Of a DNA stretch of 64,000 nt, positions 1 to 30,300 are shown in pieces (positions within the stretch are counted from its first letter, which is position 1; every line of letters starts with the position of its first letter). The notes beneath the pieces are model-generated. The model saw nothing but the letters and a program-made list of their open reading frames with translations, had not been told where the DNA came from and did no database searches. This DNA is from Chamaea fasciata. Lineage: Eukaryota; Chordata; Aves; Passeriformes; Sylviidae. The stretch covers positions 19,693,410 to 19,757,409 of the forward strand of contig JARCOQ010000014.1 in assembly GCA_029207755.1 (NCBI GenBank), in the 5' to 3' direction. A program made the position numbers and the translations under genes.

Positions 1-340
1 CCTGTGCAACAGAAAGCACAGGATGAGCCCATGCTCACAAAGCCCATGTACACACGCATTTACAATCTGTGGGAGATTCCCAAGGCAGTCTATTCACATT
101 CAAAAAAGCCTTCCAACACTGGAAAACCAATATTATCACTATAGCAACCTGAAATGGATTAAATCTTCACTTTCATTTATTTTGGATGACTTACCACCAA
201 GAGATTCTTGGGAAGATTAACTTTGCAAAATACACTTTTTTTTTAAAACGCCTGCTGGCATTGCAGCATCAACCCTCTTGATTCCTGGCTGGGGATTTGT
301 GCACCAGGTTCTTCAGGAGTTTCTGGGAGAACAGACTCAC

Positions 341-12060
<11,720 letters not shown>

Positions 12061-12245
12061 GGCGGGCCGCCCCGCCGCCAGGGGGCGCGCTGCCGCCCGC
12101 CCGCGCTTCGCGTTCGGCGCCAAAACCGCCCCGGGCTCCTATTGGATGGGGAGCGCCCGGAAGTGACGCACGGAGGGCGGGCCGGAGTGGGCGGTTTCCC
12201 GGAAATGGCGGCAGCGCCTTCAGGCCGGCCCCGCCCCACGGCAGC
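12061..12245 (-). promoter_or_regulatory. BLM: BLM core promoter / 5' UTR in CpG island
   Basis: TATA-less, CpG-dense sequence directly upstream of the BLM ATG. Visible motifs: GGCGCCAAAA (E2F-type) at 12116-12125; ATTGG, i.e. CCAAT on the minus strand, at 12141-12145; CCGGAAGTGACGCA (ETS plus CRE-like) at 12157-12170; perfect palindrome TTTCCCGGAAA at 12195-12205, overlapping GGAAATGGCGGC (YY1-like). E2F and CCAAT sites fit the S/G2-phase expression known for BLM. Factor assignments are inferred from motif shape only. Confidence 0.65.
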
Positions 12246-12277
12246 TTTATTAAGCTGATTTATTAAAATTTTTTATT
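12246..12277 (-). terminator. CTSH: CTSH poly(A) signal cluster
   Basis: Three AATAAA hexamers on the minus strand (plus-strand TTTATT at 12246-12251, 12259-12264 and 12272-12277) in an AT-rich pocket, the most likely 3' end of CTSH. A variant ATTAAA at 12445-12440 is a possible earlier site. Cleavage would fall inside or beside the BLM promoter. Confidence 0.6.
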
Positions 12278-12660
12278 ATTAAGGTAATTATTAAGGTGCG
12301 TGGAATCGCACCGACGTGCCCCTGCTCACGCGCGGCTTCATTTCCCCAGCTCAGAACCGGCCCCGGGGTTCTCGCGTATTCACTGAGAAGTTAAAGAAAA
12401 ACCACTCGTTTCTCCCCTGTGCATTAAAATAGCCTGGGGTTTAATACAAAAAATAGCGGACATTTCATGAAAATCGATAGAAGTGTACAAATCGCAGCAC
12501 TCGCCCATCCCTCCTGTACGGAACGGGGAAATTGCCTTCAAAGGAAATTCAAAAATCGCTAAAATTCCCAGCCGGTGATTGCAGAAACAGCCACGCGAAG
12601 GACGGGGCAGCTCCGTGCGCCCGGAACGGGGACCGGGGCGGGCTCCGGCACCCGGCGGGG

Positions 12661-12820
12661 GCACACCTGGGCACACCCAGACACACCTGGGCACACCCGG
12701 GAACACCCAGACACACCTGGGCACACCCGGAAACACCCGGGAACACCCAGACACACCTGGGCACACTCAGGCACACCCAAACACACCTGGGCACACCCGG
12801 GTACACCTGGCCACACCCAG
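12661..12820. repeat. 10-bp minisatellite, 16 copies
   Basis: Sixteen consecutive decamers of the form RCACACCYGG (variants CACCCAGA, CACCCGGG and so on) with no indels, giving exact 10-base periodicity. It lies in the inferred CTSH 3' UTR; the transcript strand reads as GT-rich CCRGGTGTGY units. Open frames across it on both strands are by-products of the repeat. Confidence 0.93.
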
Positions 12821-13051
12821 AGGAGGGAGCTGGCAGGGTTTGGCTGGAGAGAGCAGCCTCAGGTGGTGCCGCTGCAGGAGCTGTGCCTGCAGGTCACACC
12901 TTGCACACCAAGTGCCCGCAGGTCACACCTCCCCGCAGGCAGGTGTGGCAGCTCGTCCTGCCTTCATTCCGGCACTCAGACATCAAAAACCATCCGTGAG
13001 TCACCGCGGCCCCGTCCCCAGCCCTGTGCCCTGTCCCCAGCCTGTGCTGTC

Positions 13052-20137
<7,086 letters not shown>

Positions 20138-20395
20138 GGCCGGGCCGGGCCGGGCCGAACCGGGACGGACGGGACGGAGCGGAGCCCAACCGGGCCGAGC
20201 CGAGCCGAAACGGGCCGAGCCGCTGCCAGCGGGCGGGACAATGGGCGGGGTGGGCGGGGTATGCGGTGGGCGGGGCATTGGGCGGGGCACTAGGCGGGGC
20301 CCCGGGACTGGGCGGGGCCCGCGGCCCGGCGGGGTCCGGCGTTATCCCGCCCGTAAAACTACCACAAACCCCGGTTCACCCTGAGATAGAATAGA
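20138..20395 (-). promoter_or_regulatory. CTSH: CTSH promoter with dense GGCGGG boxes
   Basis: TATA-less. At 20234-20316 the plus strand carries at least six GGGCGGGG runs separated by short spacers (Sp1/KLF-type boxes), and 20145-20225 is built of GGGCCGAGCC-like repeats. The whole space between the CTSH ATG and the RASGRF1 poly(A) signal is only about 260 bp, so this must be the promoter unless an upstream non-coding exon exists. Confidence 0.65.
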
Positions 20396-20401
20396 TTTAT
20401 T
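20396..20401 (-). terminator. RASGRF1: RASGRF1 poly(A) signal
   Basis: AATAAA on the minus strand, preceded upstream by an A/T-rich stretch with a TGTAAAAATATATG element typical of 3' processing sites. A variant ATTAAA at 20914-20909 could give a shorter 3' UTR. Confidence 0.7.
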
Positions 20402-21296
20402 AGCAAGAGGTAATCAGGAAACATATATTTTTACAAAAAAAATGGAAATATTATTTTTTTCCCAAACAAGCTGTAAGTTGAAATAGTTTGAGGACTTGAA
20501 AGAGAATTCCCATACCACGAGGTATTGCTTACAGCAAGTGTTGTGTGAGTGGAGCATGCCTGCCACTGCCGGGGAACCGTGTCAGGGACTGTACAATGTA
20601 AAAAACCCAGGTACTATTCACAGAATAAGCACTACATTACTATATCCTGCTAGCGGGTGGTTAGCCAGGATTACAGTAGATGTAATAAAAACACTCGTCA
20701 TCTCTAACTCTACGTCATGGTACTCAGAGTGGGCACAAGGGTACGGATCTACAGCATATCAACAGGAGCCGGATGCAGCGAGGAGAGGCAAGGGGATGCT
20801 TCCATCTTCCCGACTTCGGAGGGACCAGGGCAGCAGCCAGGGCTCCCCGTGCCCGGCCAGCACGAGGGTGGCACACACACAGAGGGCAGCTCACACCGAG
20901 GGACAACCTTTAATGCCTTCCCTTCTCCCACCTTACAGAGTTTGCCGTGGGATGTGACCGCCAGCACTGCCCGAGTGAGAGCTGCTCTGTGCTGCCCCAG
21001 AGCCCCGCGGGGACACACCTGCCCCGCGGGGACACAGGGACTCACCTGCCCGACCACCAGCCCCCCAGGAGGAACAAATGACAGAAGTGACATCATCGAA
21101 AAGAACCCGGGACTCCAGCGAAGTGTCGATGCGTTAAACCTTAACCGGGGCGGGGAATCCTACGCGAGGTGTAGTGCGGCCTGGGGCGGGGGCGGGGTTG
21201 CTGGGGGAAGCACAGACGGGGAGTCACTCCAGGGCGTCCATGGAATATCTATGTACAGTATGGTATAGCCAGTGTACAGGGCGGCCGCCGCCGCGC
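20402..21296 (-). other. RASGRF1: RASGRF1 3' UTR
   Basis: About 900 bases from the TGA to the AATAAA. A Pumilio-type UGUACAUA (plus-strand 21250-21257) lies some 40 bases after the stop. No coding similarity. Confidence 0.65.
21250..21257 (-). promoter_or_regulatory. Candidate Pumilio recognition element in RASGRF1 3' UTR
   Basis: Minus strand reads TGTACATA, fitting UGUANAUA. It sits close after the stop codon. Chance occurrence of an 8-mer is possible. Confidence 0.35.
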
Positions 21297-21389
21297 TCAC
21301 GAAGGCAGCTTGGGCTCTATCCGCAGGGAAGCCTCGTACAGGGTCTCCTCGTCCATCACACACGACTGGTCCAGCAGGTACTGCGTCAC
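21297..21389 (-). CDS. RASGRF1: RASGRF1 coding exon 27 (stop)
   Basis: 93 bp, residues 1227-1256: [20 protein letters not shown] then [13 protein letters not shown] at 21299-21297. Acceptor CCCCAG. Confidence 0.97.
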   Translation of the reverse strand: MTQYLLDQSCVMDEETLYEASLRIEPKLPS

Positions 21390-24300
21390 CTGGGGACGGA
21401 GCGGGGCCCTCAGCGGCTGCCACAGCTCACCCCCCGGGAGCTGAGGCGTCCAGAGCCCGGAAAATGAGGCGTCCAGAGCCCGGGAAATGAGGCACCCAAA
21501 CCTTGGGAAATGAGGCGCCCAGACCCCGAGAAATGAGGCGTCCAGACCTCGGGAAATGAGGCACCCAGACCCCGGGAAATGAGGCACCCAAACCTTGGGA
21601 AATGAGGCACCCAGACCCCGGGAAATGAGGACTGATTTCCCCAGGAAACAAGGCATCTGCCCCAGAGAACTGAGGCACCCAAACCCTGGGAAATTAAGTG
21701 CCCACCACAGAGGGTGGCTGAGACCTTTCAGCTCATCACGCTGGGGGCCAGCATGAGGCAGAGGGCAGCTGGTGCTGGCAGGGGGGTGCAGGACATCCTC
21801 TGCTCCCTGGGGAGGGGGTGCTGCCCCTCAAGAGCTGTTTCTGAGCCTGTCCAGGGTGCAGCTCTCGGAGCACTCCGAGCCTGTCCATGGAAGCTGCCCA
21901 CTGCAGCAAGTCCTCTGCTCCTGGGGGAGTCTGCTGGAGCCCCCAGCCTCCCTCCATCCCCTGCCCCCTGCCGGCAGACTCCAGCATGGAGCCGCCGGGT
22001 GTTGGAGGCTGAGATGCTGTGATGGAAGAGGGAGATGAGGAGCAGAGCGTGCCCCCGGCTCTGGGACAGGGCTGTACCTTCGGCTGGTGCTCGATCTTGT
22101 AGGAGGTTTGCTGGAACTGGCGGATCTCCCTTATGATGTGTGAGATCTGTGTGGGGACAAAACACAGAAGGTGCTCGTGGCTCAGCCATCACCCAGGGAA
22201 CCCGTCCCAGTGCCCAGGAGGGCAGGGGCACCCAGCACAGCACAATGCAAAGGCCTTTTTGTCTCTTGCAGACATTGGGAACAAGCCCAGGTGTGTGCAG
22301 GGGACACATGTGGCCTCCTGGTGCTGTGCAGGTGAAGGTTGAGGGGACACAGACCTGGCCACAACCACCCCACCCCAGCCCAGCCCCCAGTGCCCACGGC
22401 AGCGGGCTGGAGCACTCACCATCCTCATTTTGGAGAAGTTCACCAGGCCATCCTCAGTGTAGTTGGGGGTGCCCTCCTCGATGAAGGCCAGGTCAGTCAG
22501 GTACATGCCCAGGTAGGGGACACATGGAGGGTCACAACTTCAGGAGTAAACCAGAAGGAAAGGAGGAATAAAACCTTCTCACTTGGTAGCTTGGGGCAGG
22601 GCAGGGGAGAAGGGGACAACTCTGCAGTCAGCAGAGCTGGAAGGATTCTCTCTCATATAGGAAGGCTCTTCCAGGGAAGAGCTCCTGGGCCTCATCCCCG
22701 GCAGGACAGGCAGGACCTGTGGCTGGGCCCCTCACAAAGCCATGGGATGCAGGAGATGAGCTGAGGGCAGCTTTGACAGAGGTCAGGAAAGCCTTTAGAA
22801 GCTTCCATGGGCAACCTGGTCTAGTGGAAGGGGGCCCTGCCCACAGAGAGATATGGAACAGGATGAGCTTTAAGCTCCGTTCCAACCTAAACCATTCTGG
22901 GATTTGATGATCCTATGATGGTGATGGGGAGAATTGTTCTCTGGTGTCTGGCAGTGATTTTTCCCTTTGCAGTCCTTTTTATTCCCATCTTCCCACACAC
23001 TGCACAAAGGAGCCGCTCAGTCCTGGGGATCGCTTTGCCAGCCACTGTGCTGGCTCCCCAGGACCCTTCAGTGCAGGCTCTGGATGATCCCGGGAGCAGA
23101 GCTCAGGTCCCCCCACACCGCAGGCCCCAGAACAGCCGGGATCAGCCATGGCAGAGGAGGAGAAGCACCATTCACTCACTTTTTCAGTGCCTCCCTCAGG
23201 TTCTTGAACCTGCCCTCCGACGACACCAGCTTCTGGAGTTTATCAATCAGAGCCTTTGTCTGCAAGAAACCGAAATGCTGCTCTGGAAGAACCTGCAGCC
23301 AGGGGGTGAAGCCTGCAGAGCCACAGGGTCGCTTCCATCCCGCCCTGCCCGGAGCACAGCACCCCACCAGCTGTTCCTACACCTCCACAGGCACAGCTGT
23401 GCCCTGGCTGTCACAGCTGGCTGCTGTTCAGCAGGCTGTGCCCTGGCTGCCTCCCCCTGCTCGCACCTCTGCCCTCACCATCGCCTGTTTTCATTCACAG
23501 GGTTATCATTTCACAGCAAACCCGGCTGCTCCTGGCTGACAGGAGCCCACAGTGGTGCCAGCTCAGCTCAGCTCTGGCTCTGCACCAGCTACTCCTGTAC
23601 CACGTACCTCAAACAAAATTCATCCCGCTCACCCACAACGGGTCTGAGGAGCCCAGAAAACCAGTTAAAGAGAGTCTCTGAGTACAGAGAGAAGAGACTC
23701 TCTCTGTGAAGAGAGTCTCTCCCTGCAGCTACAGGGGCTCTCTGGGAAAGCTCTGACTTGCAGGGTGGGGCCAGCATCTTCTCACAGGTAACCAGTGCTG
23801 GGACAGGGGGAAAGGAGCGGTGCCAGGAGAGGTTGAGAGTGGATATTGGGAAAATCTCTTAATGGCTGTCCAGCCCTGGCACAGCTGCCCAGGGCAGTGG
23901 TGGAGGGACTGGAGGGGATTAATAGATACGTGGACATGGCACTTGGGGACACGGGTTAGTGGTGGCCTCGGCAGCACTGAGGGAACAGTCGGACTTGCAT
24001 GGTCTCAGAGAGCTTTCCCAACCCAAACAATCCCGCGATTCCACGAACAAACCCCGCTCCAAAGCAGGGTCAGCCTGCCCCCGCACCACCTCCCTCCTGA
24101 GAACCACCCAAAACACCTTTCTCCGTTGGGCAACTCCTCCCCAGCGTGCCTCACCCCACCCACCGGGGGGGCCGCCCCTACCTGCTTGGAGACCTTGAGC
24201 CAGGTTTTCTTGAGGCGGAAGATGGCACTGCGGTTGAGGGAGGAGGTGATCTCCAGCACGGCGTTGTAGTTGTGCAGGCAGCGGCAGATGTCGGCCACCG

Positions 24301-27300
24301 CCACCCACTTCTCGATGGCGCTGACACGCGCGTTGATCTCCTCGTTGCGGATGATCTCCGACGCGATCAGGTTGCTGACCTTGGGGAGACACGGCGCCCA
24401 GCCTGAGCTTCAGGGTGATCCTGGGTGCAGCTCCGTGCCCTCCCGCCCCACAGCGGGTTTTAGACTCCCCAGTGCTGCAGACCCCTGGTATTTCTGACTG
24501 TGAGAGATTTTAGCCTGCTAGCAGCTGCTCACTTTTTCCCCAAGGAAAAAAATTTCTCAAGGAAGGTTCTTCTCAAAACAATCTCTGCAAACAACTCTCT
24601 CCTTTCTCAAAACAATCTTTCTCCAGCTGGAGTTTGCTGTTTCTCCAGTTTAACCACTGGCATTAGACAGGTGTCGTTCCTATTCACCAACCATGTTCAG
24701 TCTGTGTGGGAACACCTTATCAAAGGTAGTTGGAATTAGACAACAAAGCTTTTTCCTGTGCTCTTTGCCTTCTGAAATATTTGGAGTCTCTCATCTTTCT
24801 TTGGTGCCCTACAGCGACCCAGCAGCCCCAGAGGAGCAGCTGCAGCAGGAGATGCTCCACCTGCACAGGTTCCCCGGGGCAGGCAAGGCCCGTGGGGCAG
24901 GTGACCCTCACACAGCCCAGCCCTGGGGGGCTGAGCTGCCTCCCCTGTGCCCACCGCCCTGTGCCCTGTGGCTGCACCTACATCATTGAAGTGCTTGGTG
25001 TTCTTCATGATGTATGGAGTCCTCTCATTCTTCTCCAGCTTCATCCAGCCTTGCCCAAAGAATTCTCTGCAAACCACAGTGGTCAGGTCAGCTTTTATTT
25101 CCCAGTTTTATGGGATGTCCCAGCCCTGCAAGCTCCACTGCCCCCACACTGGATGGGGACCCGGGGGTCTTTGCCCCCACACTGCTGGAAAGGGCCCCAT
25201 GGATGAAAGTGTGATGGCTGTGGGACGGTCTCCCTGAGTTGAATACCTTGGGGACACCAGCAGAGGACCACAGGATCAGGACTCAAATCTGCACTTGAGC
25301 CAAGTCTGGGCTGCTGGCAAAGCCCAGGAAGGCTTTGCACTCTGCGGGGTCAGCCCAGCCCAGCTGCCCGTGAGGCCCCGGGTGACCAGAGCCACCTTTC
25401 CTGACCCGTGGGGATCACTCACTCATAAGGGATCTTCTTGAAGACCAGGTGATCCAGCAGTGTCAGCTGTTCTGCGATCTCCAGGGCTGAGTGGTTTTCA
25501 AAGGGCTCTGCCTTGACCCCCTCGGCCTGCGGGACAGAGGAGCAGTGGGGCTCACCGGGCAGGTGCACAGTGAGAGCTCCCACACACCATCACCACAAAC
25601 CCAAAGCCAAGGCCAGGCTCCCAAGCCAAGGGGTTTTCCCCAGCAGAGCCGGGGTGTGCGGTTCTGTGCTGGTCCAGGGGCACCCCGGCCCTCACCGTGC
25701 CCGTGCCGAGCAGTGCCAGCTCCTCGCAGCCTTGGAAGCCCCACGGGTTTAATCACACGCCCTTATGGCTGTTTAATTAACAAAGCACCCAGGGATCCCT
25801 GCCGGAGCACCACTGATCCTGCCCAGGAGTGCCAAGACGGCTCTTCCAAGGGATTTCCAGAAAAGCAGGGGAACAGGGATGAGCCCTGTCCCCACGGCCT
25901 GGCTCTGGCCAAGCAGCACCTGCAGGCACAGGCAGGGCTCAGGGTGGGTGACACCCTGGGGGTGACAGCCAAAGCCTGAGGTCCACTGACTGGTGACTGT
26001 CCTCACACCAGTCACAGAGACACGGACACTGACGCCCAACCCTTGGTCACAGCTCAGGCCAGCACCGGGACCAGGCTGGTGCCACTCCCTGCCACACCTC
26101 CACCCCCGCCGCCTTCAGGGGACAGATCAGCCACTACAAACACAAACCCCACCGACATCCCGCCCAAATAAACCCCAAACAGCGCCGGTGACACAGAAGA
26201 ACCCCCCAAGAACAACACACGCACAGGAGGCATGAGGCAACAGCCCTTTGCACAGTCCCTTGGGACAGGGATTGGGAAAGCTCCAGCAGACAAACACTCT
26301 GGGCTGCCCCACAGCTCCAGGGCACCTGGAAGGGCTGCAGGGACACTTGAGGGTGCAGCTGTGGGGCACACCCCACCAGAGCCCAGGGACAGGGGGTACC
26401 AGTGGCACCTGTGCAGGGCAGGGGGCTGCAAGCACCCTGGAGGTACCAGCCGAGGGTCAGCACCACACAGCCCCCTGCTCACGATGTGCACCCCAAAACC
26501 CAGGGCACCCTCACGTTCCCACCGCCCCTTTGGCTGCAGGTGGCTGCTGCCCAGCCCGAGGGCAGAGTGAAGTCCTCAGGGCCTTTTTGTTCTCTCCTCT
26601 TCAGAGGAAGTTTCCAGAACACGCAGTCACGGGCAACAGGTCAAACAAGGGCGACTGGCCCCCCGAGAAGCCACCAGCAGGGCCAGGGGACAGAACCTTG
26701 GGTGTTTCAGGTGCTCCAGGCCAGTTTCAGGTGGCTCTTGTGTTCGTCTGGGAACAGGTTTGGTTGGGTTTGGTTTTTTTTTCAATGCAGAAGGGCAGCA
26801 AGTGCTCTGCAGCCACCCTGGGGGCTCTAAAGCCATGGCACATTCCCAGGGCTCCCTTCCCAGGGAGCAGCAGTGATGCTGGCTGAGCCAGAGCCCATCA
26901 CCTGGAACTGGAACAGCTTTGGGGACAGGGAGGACACGACGGGAGCCCCTGGGGCTTTCCCATGTCCCTCCAGCAGGCGCAGGCAGCAGCAGGCAGGTGT
27001 CTCCGTGCCCTCTGCAGCCACTCCGCTGACTGCGGGGGGAACACTGTGCCTGTGGGCTGGTTGCTGCTGTCTCTGCCTGTGACAGATCCAGCTGTGCTCA
27101 CAGCTGGCCCTTCCCCAAAAAGCCTTTCCCTGCTTTGCAGCTGCTCCCCTGGCGCTGGGCTTGGAGACCCGCTGTTCCCTGTGCTGGGTGTGCCGGAGCT
27201 CCAGGACCTTCGGCTGCTCCCCTCCCACCACCCCAAGCCGCGGGGGCAGGCAGGCAGGCAGGGAAGGAGTATTTACCATCTGCACAACCTCCTCCAGGGT

Positions 27301-30300
27301 TATCTGGTTGTCCCCCGGATCCTCCTGCGTCAGGGTCCTGCGGCACGGGAGGACAGGATTAGCGCAGCTGGGAAAGCGGCAGCCCCAGCCAGCCCCGGCA
27401 GGGCCCCGCGGCGCGGGGTGTGCACGGGGGAGGCACCCAGCCCGTGTCCCGTGAGGTCCCTTCAGTCCCATTGCTCGTTTGAAAGAGAAACCCCCCCTCG
27501 GCCGAGGCCCCACGGCCCCAGGTGTGTCAGCGCTGCTGCAGGACAAGTCCCTGCCCTCAGCCCGGGCTGGGCACGCCCTGAGTGCCAGAGCTGCCCTGGC
27601 GGGCACAGCCTGGCCACGGGAGCCACGGAGCCGCCCCGGGACCCAGCGGCGCCCACCGGGCTCAGCCTGAACCCTGCACCCACCTCGGGCTGGGGTGGAA
27701 CGCAGCCAGCACCACCCATCCTCCTCCTCATCTTCCTCCCTGGCCCCTCCCGTGCCTGCTGTGACTCCAGGCGACAGCCAGCAGTCGGCAGTGTCACCAA
27801 GGGCCACCTCCTGCCCACGGCCCGTCCTTCACCTGATGATGTTGGCGGCCGCCTTCCTCTCCTGCGTCAGGAGCTCGGGGTCGTGGATGACCTCCTCCAG
27901 GAAGCCGATCACCCGGAACTTCAGCTCCTCGTTGCTCTCGAAGTCCTGCCAAGGCCGGCACGGCCGCGGGATTACTGTGCTGGCAGTGACACCGATCCCC
28001 GGTGCCCACACCCGGCTGGGGCAGGGGCTGTGCTGGCAGTGACACCGATCCCCGGTGCCCACACCTGGCTGGGGAAGGGGCTGTGCTGGCAGTGACACCG
28101 ATCCCCGGTGCCCACACCCGGCTGGGGCAGGGGCTGTGCTGGCAGTGACACCGATCCCGGCTGCCCACACCCGGCTGGAGAAGGGGCTGCCCCTTCCCGG
28201 CGAAATCCTCGCACAGGGAGGCGGCAGCAGGCTCACTCAGCTCCATGGCATCGGCATCACCAGGCCCGGGAGAGCTGTGTGACCTCCCAGTGACAACCAG
28301 CACCGCTCCCAGTGCCCCCAGTCACCAGTGCAGGCAGGGACAGGAGAGCAGGGGGAGCTCCCAGCCCTGAGCCCACCCTGAGCACCCCACCAGGCACCAA
28401 ACCCAGAGACTCCCCTTCCTCTGCACCCAGCCAGGGGGTGATGGCAGGTCCAGCTCCCCTCCCCTGCACCCCGGCTGTGCAAACACTGGGATGTGAACCC
28501 TGTTCCCCTGCTGGGGGATCCCGGCTCCTGCTCCTCGCCATCCACACTCCTTTGCTTCATCAGAACCCCGACGCCAAATTGCCTCTCAGCTGAATCCTGG
28601 CTGAGCTACCAGCATGCAGCCGCATTCCTGGTGTCAGGGTGGGAGGGGGAGAGGGAGAGGGAGAGGGAGGGAGCCCCTGCCCACCTGTGAGTGTTTGGAC
28701 ACCCAGTGCCTCAGCACGTTCAGGACACGGTTGGTGGCCGCTCTGCGGATCACAAACTCCTTGTCCCCGTTCCGCTGGTCCGTCGGGAAGCCTGAAACTG
28801 CCAGAGGCCCCTCAGCACAGTACAGCTCCCCCAGCAAGGGCTCTCAGCCGCTCCAGGGCTGCCAAAGGAGCACCCCCTTCCCCAGCTGCCGTGTCAGGAA
28901 GCACCAGGCCACCCGGGGCCACCCGTGAGCCGCTCATCCCTTGGGCAGAGCCGTGCCCAGACTGCCAGCACTCCCAGGCTCTGGGGGCTCTTCCCAGCCA
29001 GAGTGTGCCAGGAGGGAAACCGCTGTGGGGACAGTGGGCAGCCCAAAGGCGTCCCCCCGGGCAGGTACCTGCGCTGGCCAGGGACATCCTGCGGTACTTC
29101 TCCTTGGTGGGGGTGCCCTCGTTGGCCCCCGCCGTGGCGATGGCGAAGGCAGAGGTGGCGGACAGGGCGCTGCGGGTGCTGTCCAGGTCCCGGCAGGACG
29201 TCATCACCATCCCGTTGTTGTAGGAAAACAGGGAGAAATCTGCGGGAGGAGAAACCCAACACCCCTGTGGGCACTGCTGCTGCCTGGGCAGGCCCCACGC
29301 GTGCCAGCCCCCAGCACACGGGCACGCCCCGGACCTCACTCGGTACCTGATGAATTTTTGCACTTGACGGACTTGGGAGTCGTCGGAGATTTGGTTGGGG
29401 AAGCTTCAGCCTCTGCTTCATCGCTGTGGTTGGGATCCGTGTCCGACTCTTCCCTGACAGACACCTCTGAGCCTGGGAGGAATGGGGAACCCCTTTACAC
29501 CCGCTGCACACAAATACAGCCACGTTTAATCCTTCCCCAGTCTCCTGAAGTCTGACCCATTCCAGCTTTGGATGCAGCCCCCATGTACAGGAAAGGTACA
29601 GAGTTCTGCCGTTTCTGGGGGGTATTTTGGAACAGGGTTTTTCTTTGAGGTGGGGGGCTTTCTGTGCTTTTTTTGCTTTTCTTGATAAAAATTACTGAGG
29701 TTTCAGGAGGCAGGCCCTGAACTGGCCCCTCTCCACCAGAGCCCCCCAACCCCACACCCACAGGGACTCACTCTGCTTGCCTGGCAGCGCCTCCTCCTGC
29801 TTTTCCGAGGCCGCTTCTCCTTCGTCTGGGATTTTGTTGGGGTAGCTCCCGGACACGTAGAGCTTGTTGATGTCCAGGGTGGTCTTGCTGAAGGGGGCCA
29901 TGGAGGAGTAGACGCCGGCGTAGCCGTTGGAGGAGCAGCTCAGGGCTGCCAGGTCCAGGGCCTTGCCCCCGGTGATGATGGGGATGTTGAGGGACAGTTT
30001 CCTGCGCCGGCTGGGCGACGACGACTTGCTGATGGAGAGCGGCGGCGGTGACGAGAACTTGCGGTTGGCCCGGGGGGACTTGGGGGGCTCCCCATAGAGC
30101 AGCTTGTTGTTCTGGCTGTTTGCAAACAGGAGCTCCAGGGACCTTGGAGAGACAGGCAGAGGCTGAGCTGGCACCTGCCCTGCCCAGGAGATCGTGGGGA
30201 TCCCCCGGTGGCACTGGGACCCCAGGGCATCCCCCCAGGCACGGCAGAGCCAACGTGAGCCCCACCAGCCTGCAGCCAGCACCTGGCCCTCCCAGGATTG

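Larger units (their letters stand above)
12246..13051 (-). other. CTSH: CTSH 3' UTR
   Basis: Sequence between the CTSH stop codon and the AATAAA cluster, about 800 bases, with no coding similarity. Holds a 10-bp tandem array at 12661-12820. Confidence 0.6.

Noticed and set aside
12661..12820. Possible CRISPR array
   Set aside because: Direct repeats are head to tail without unique spacers and the genome is vertebrate; a minisatellite. The same holds for the arrays at 16371, 21440, 57783 and 61836.
21297..21656. 119-codon minus-strand open frame extending upstream of RASGRF1 exon 27
   Set aside because: The upstream part is the 23-bp array read through the acceptor; the spliced exon starts at 21389.
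26827..28095. Long open frames on both strands (326 and 377 codons)
   Set aside because: Span RASGRF1 exons 19-20 and intron in the wrong frame or strand; composition is GC-driven with no recognisable protein.
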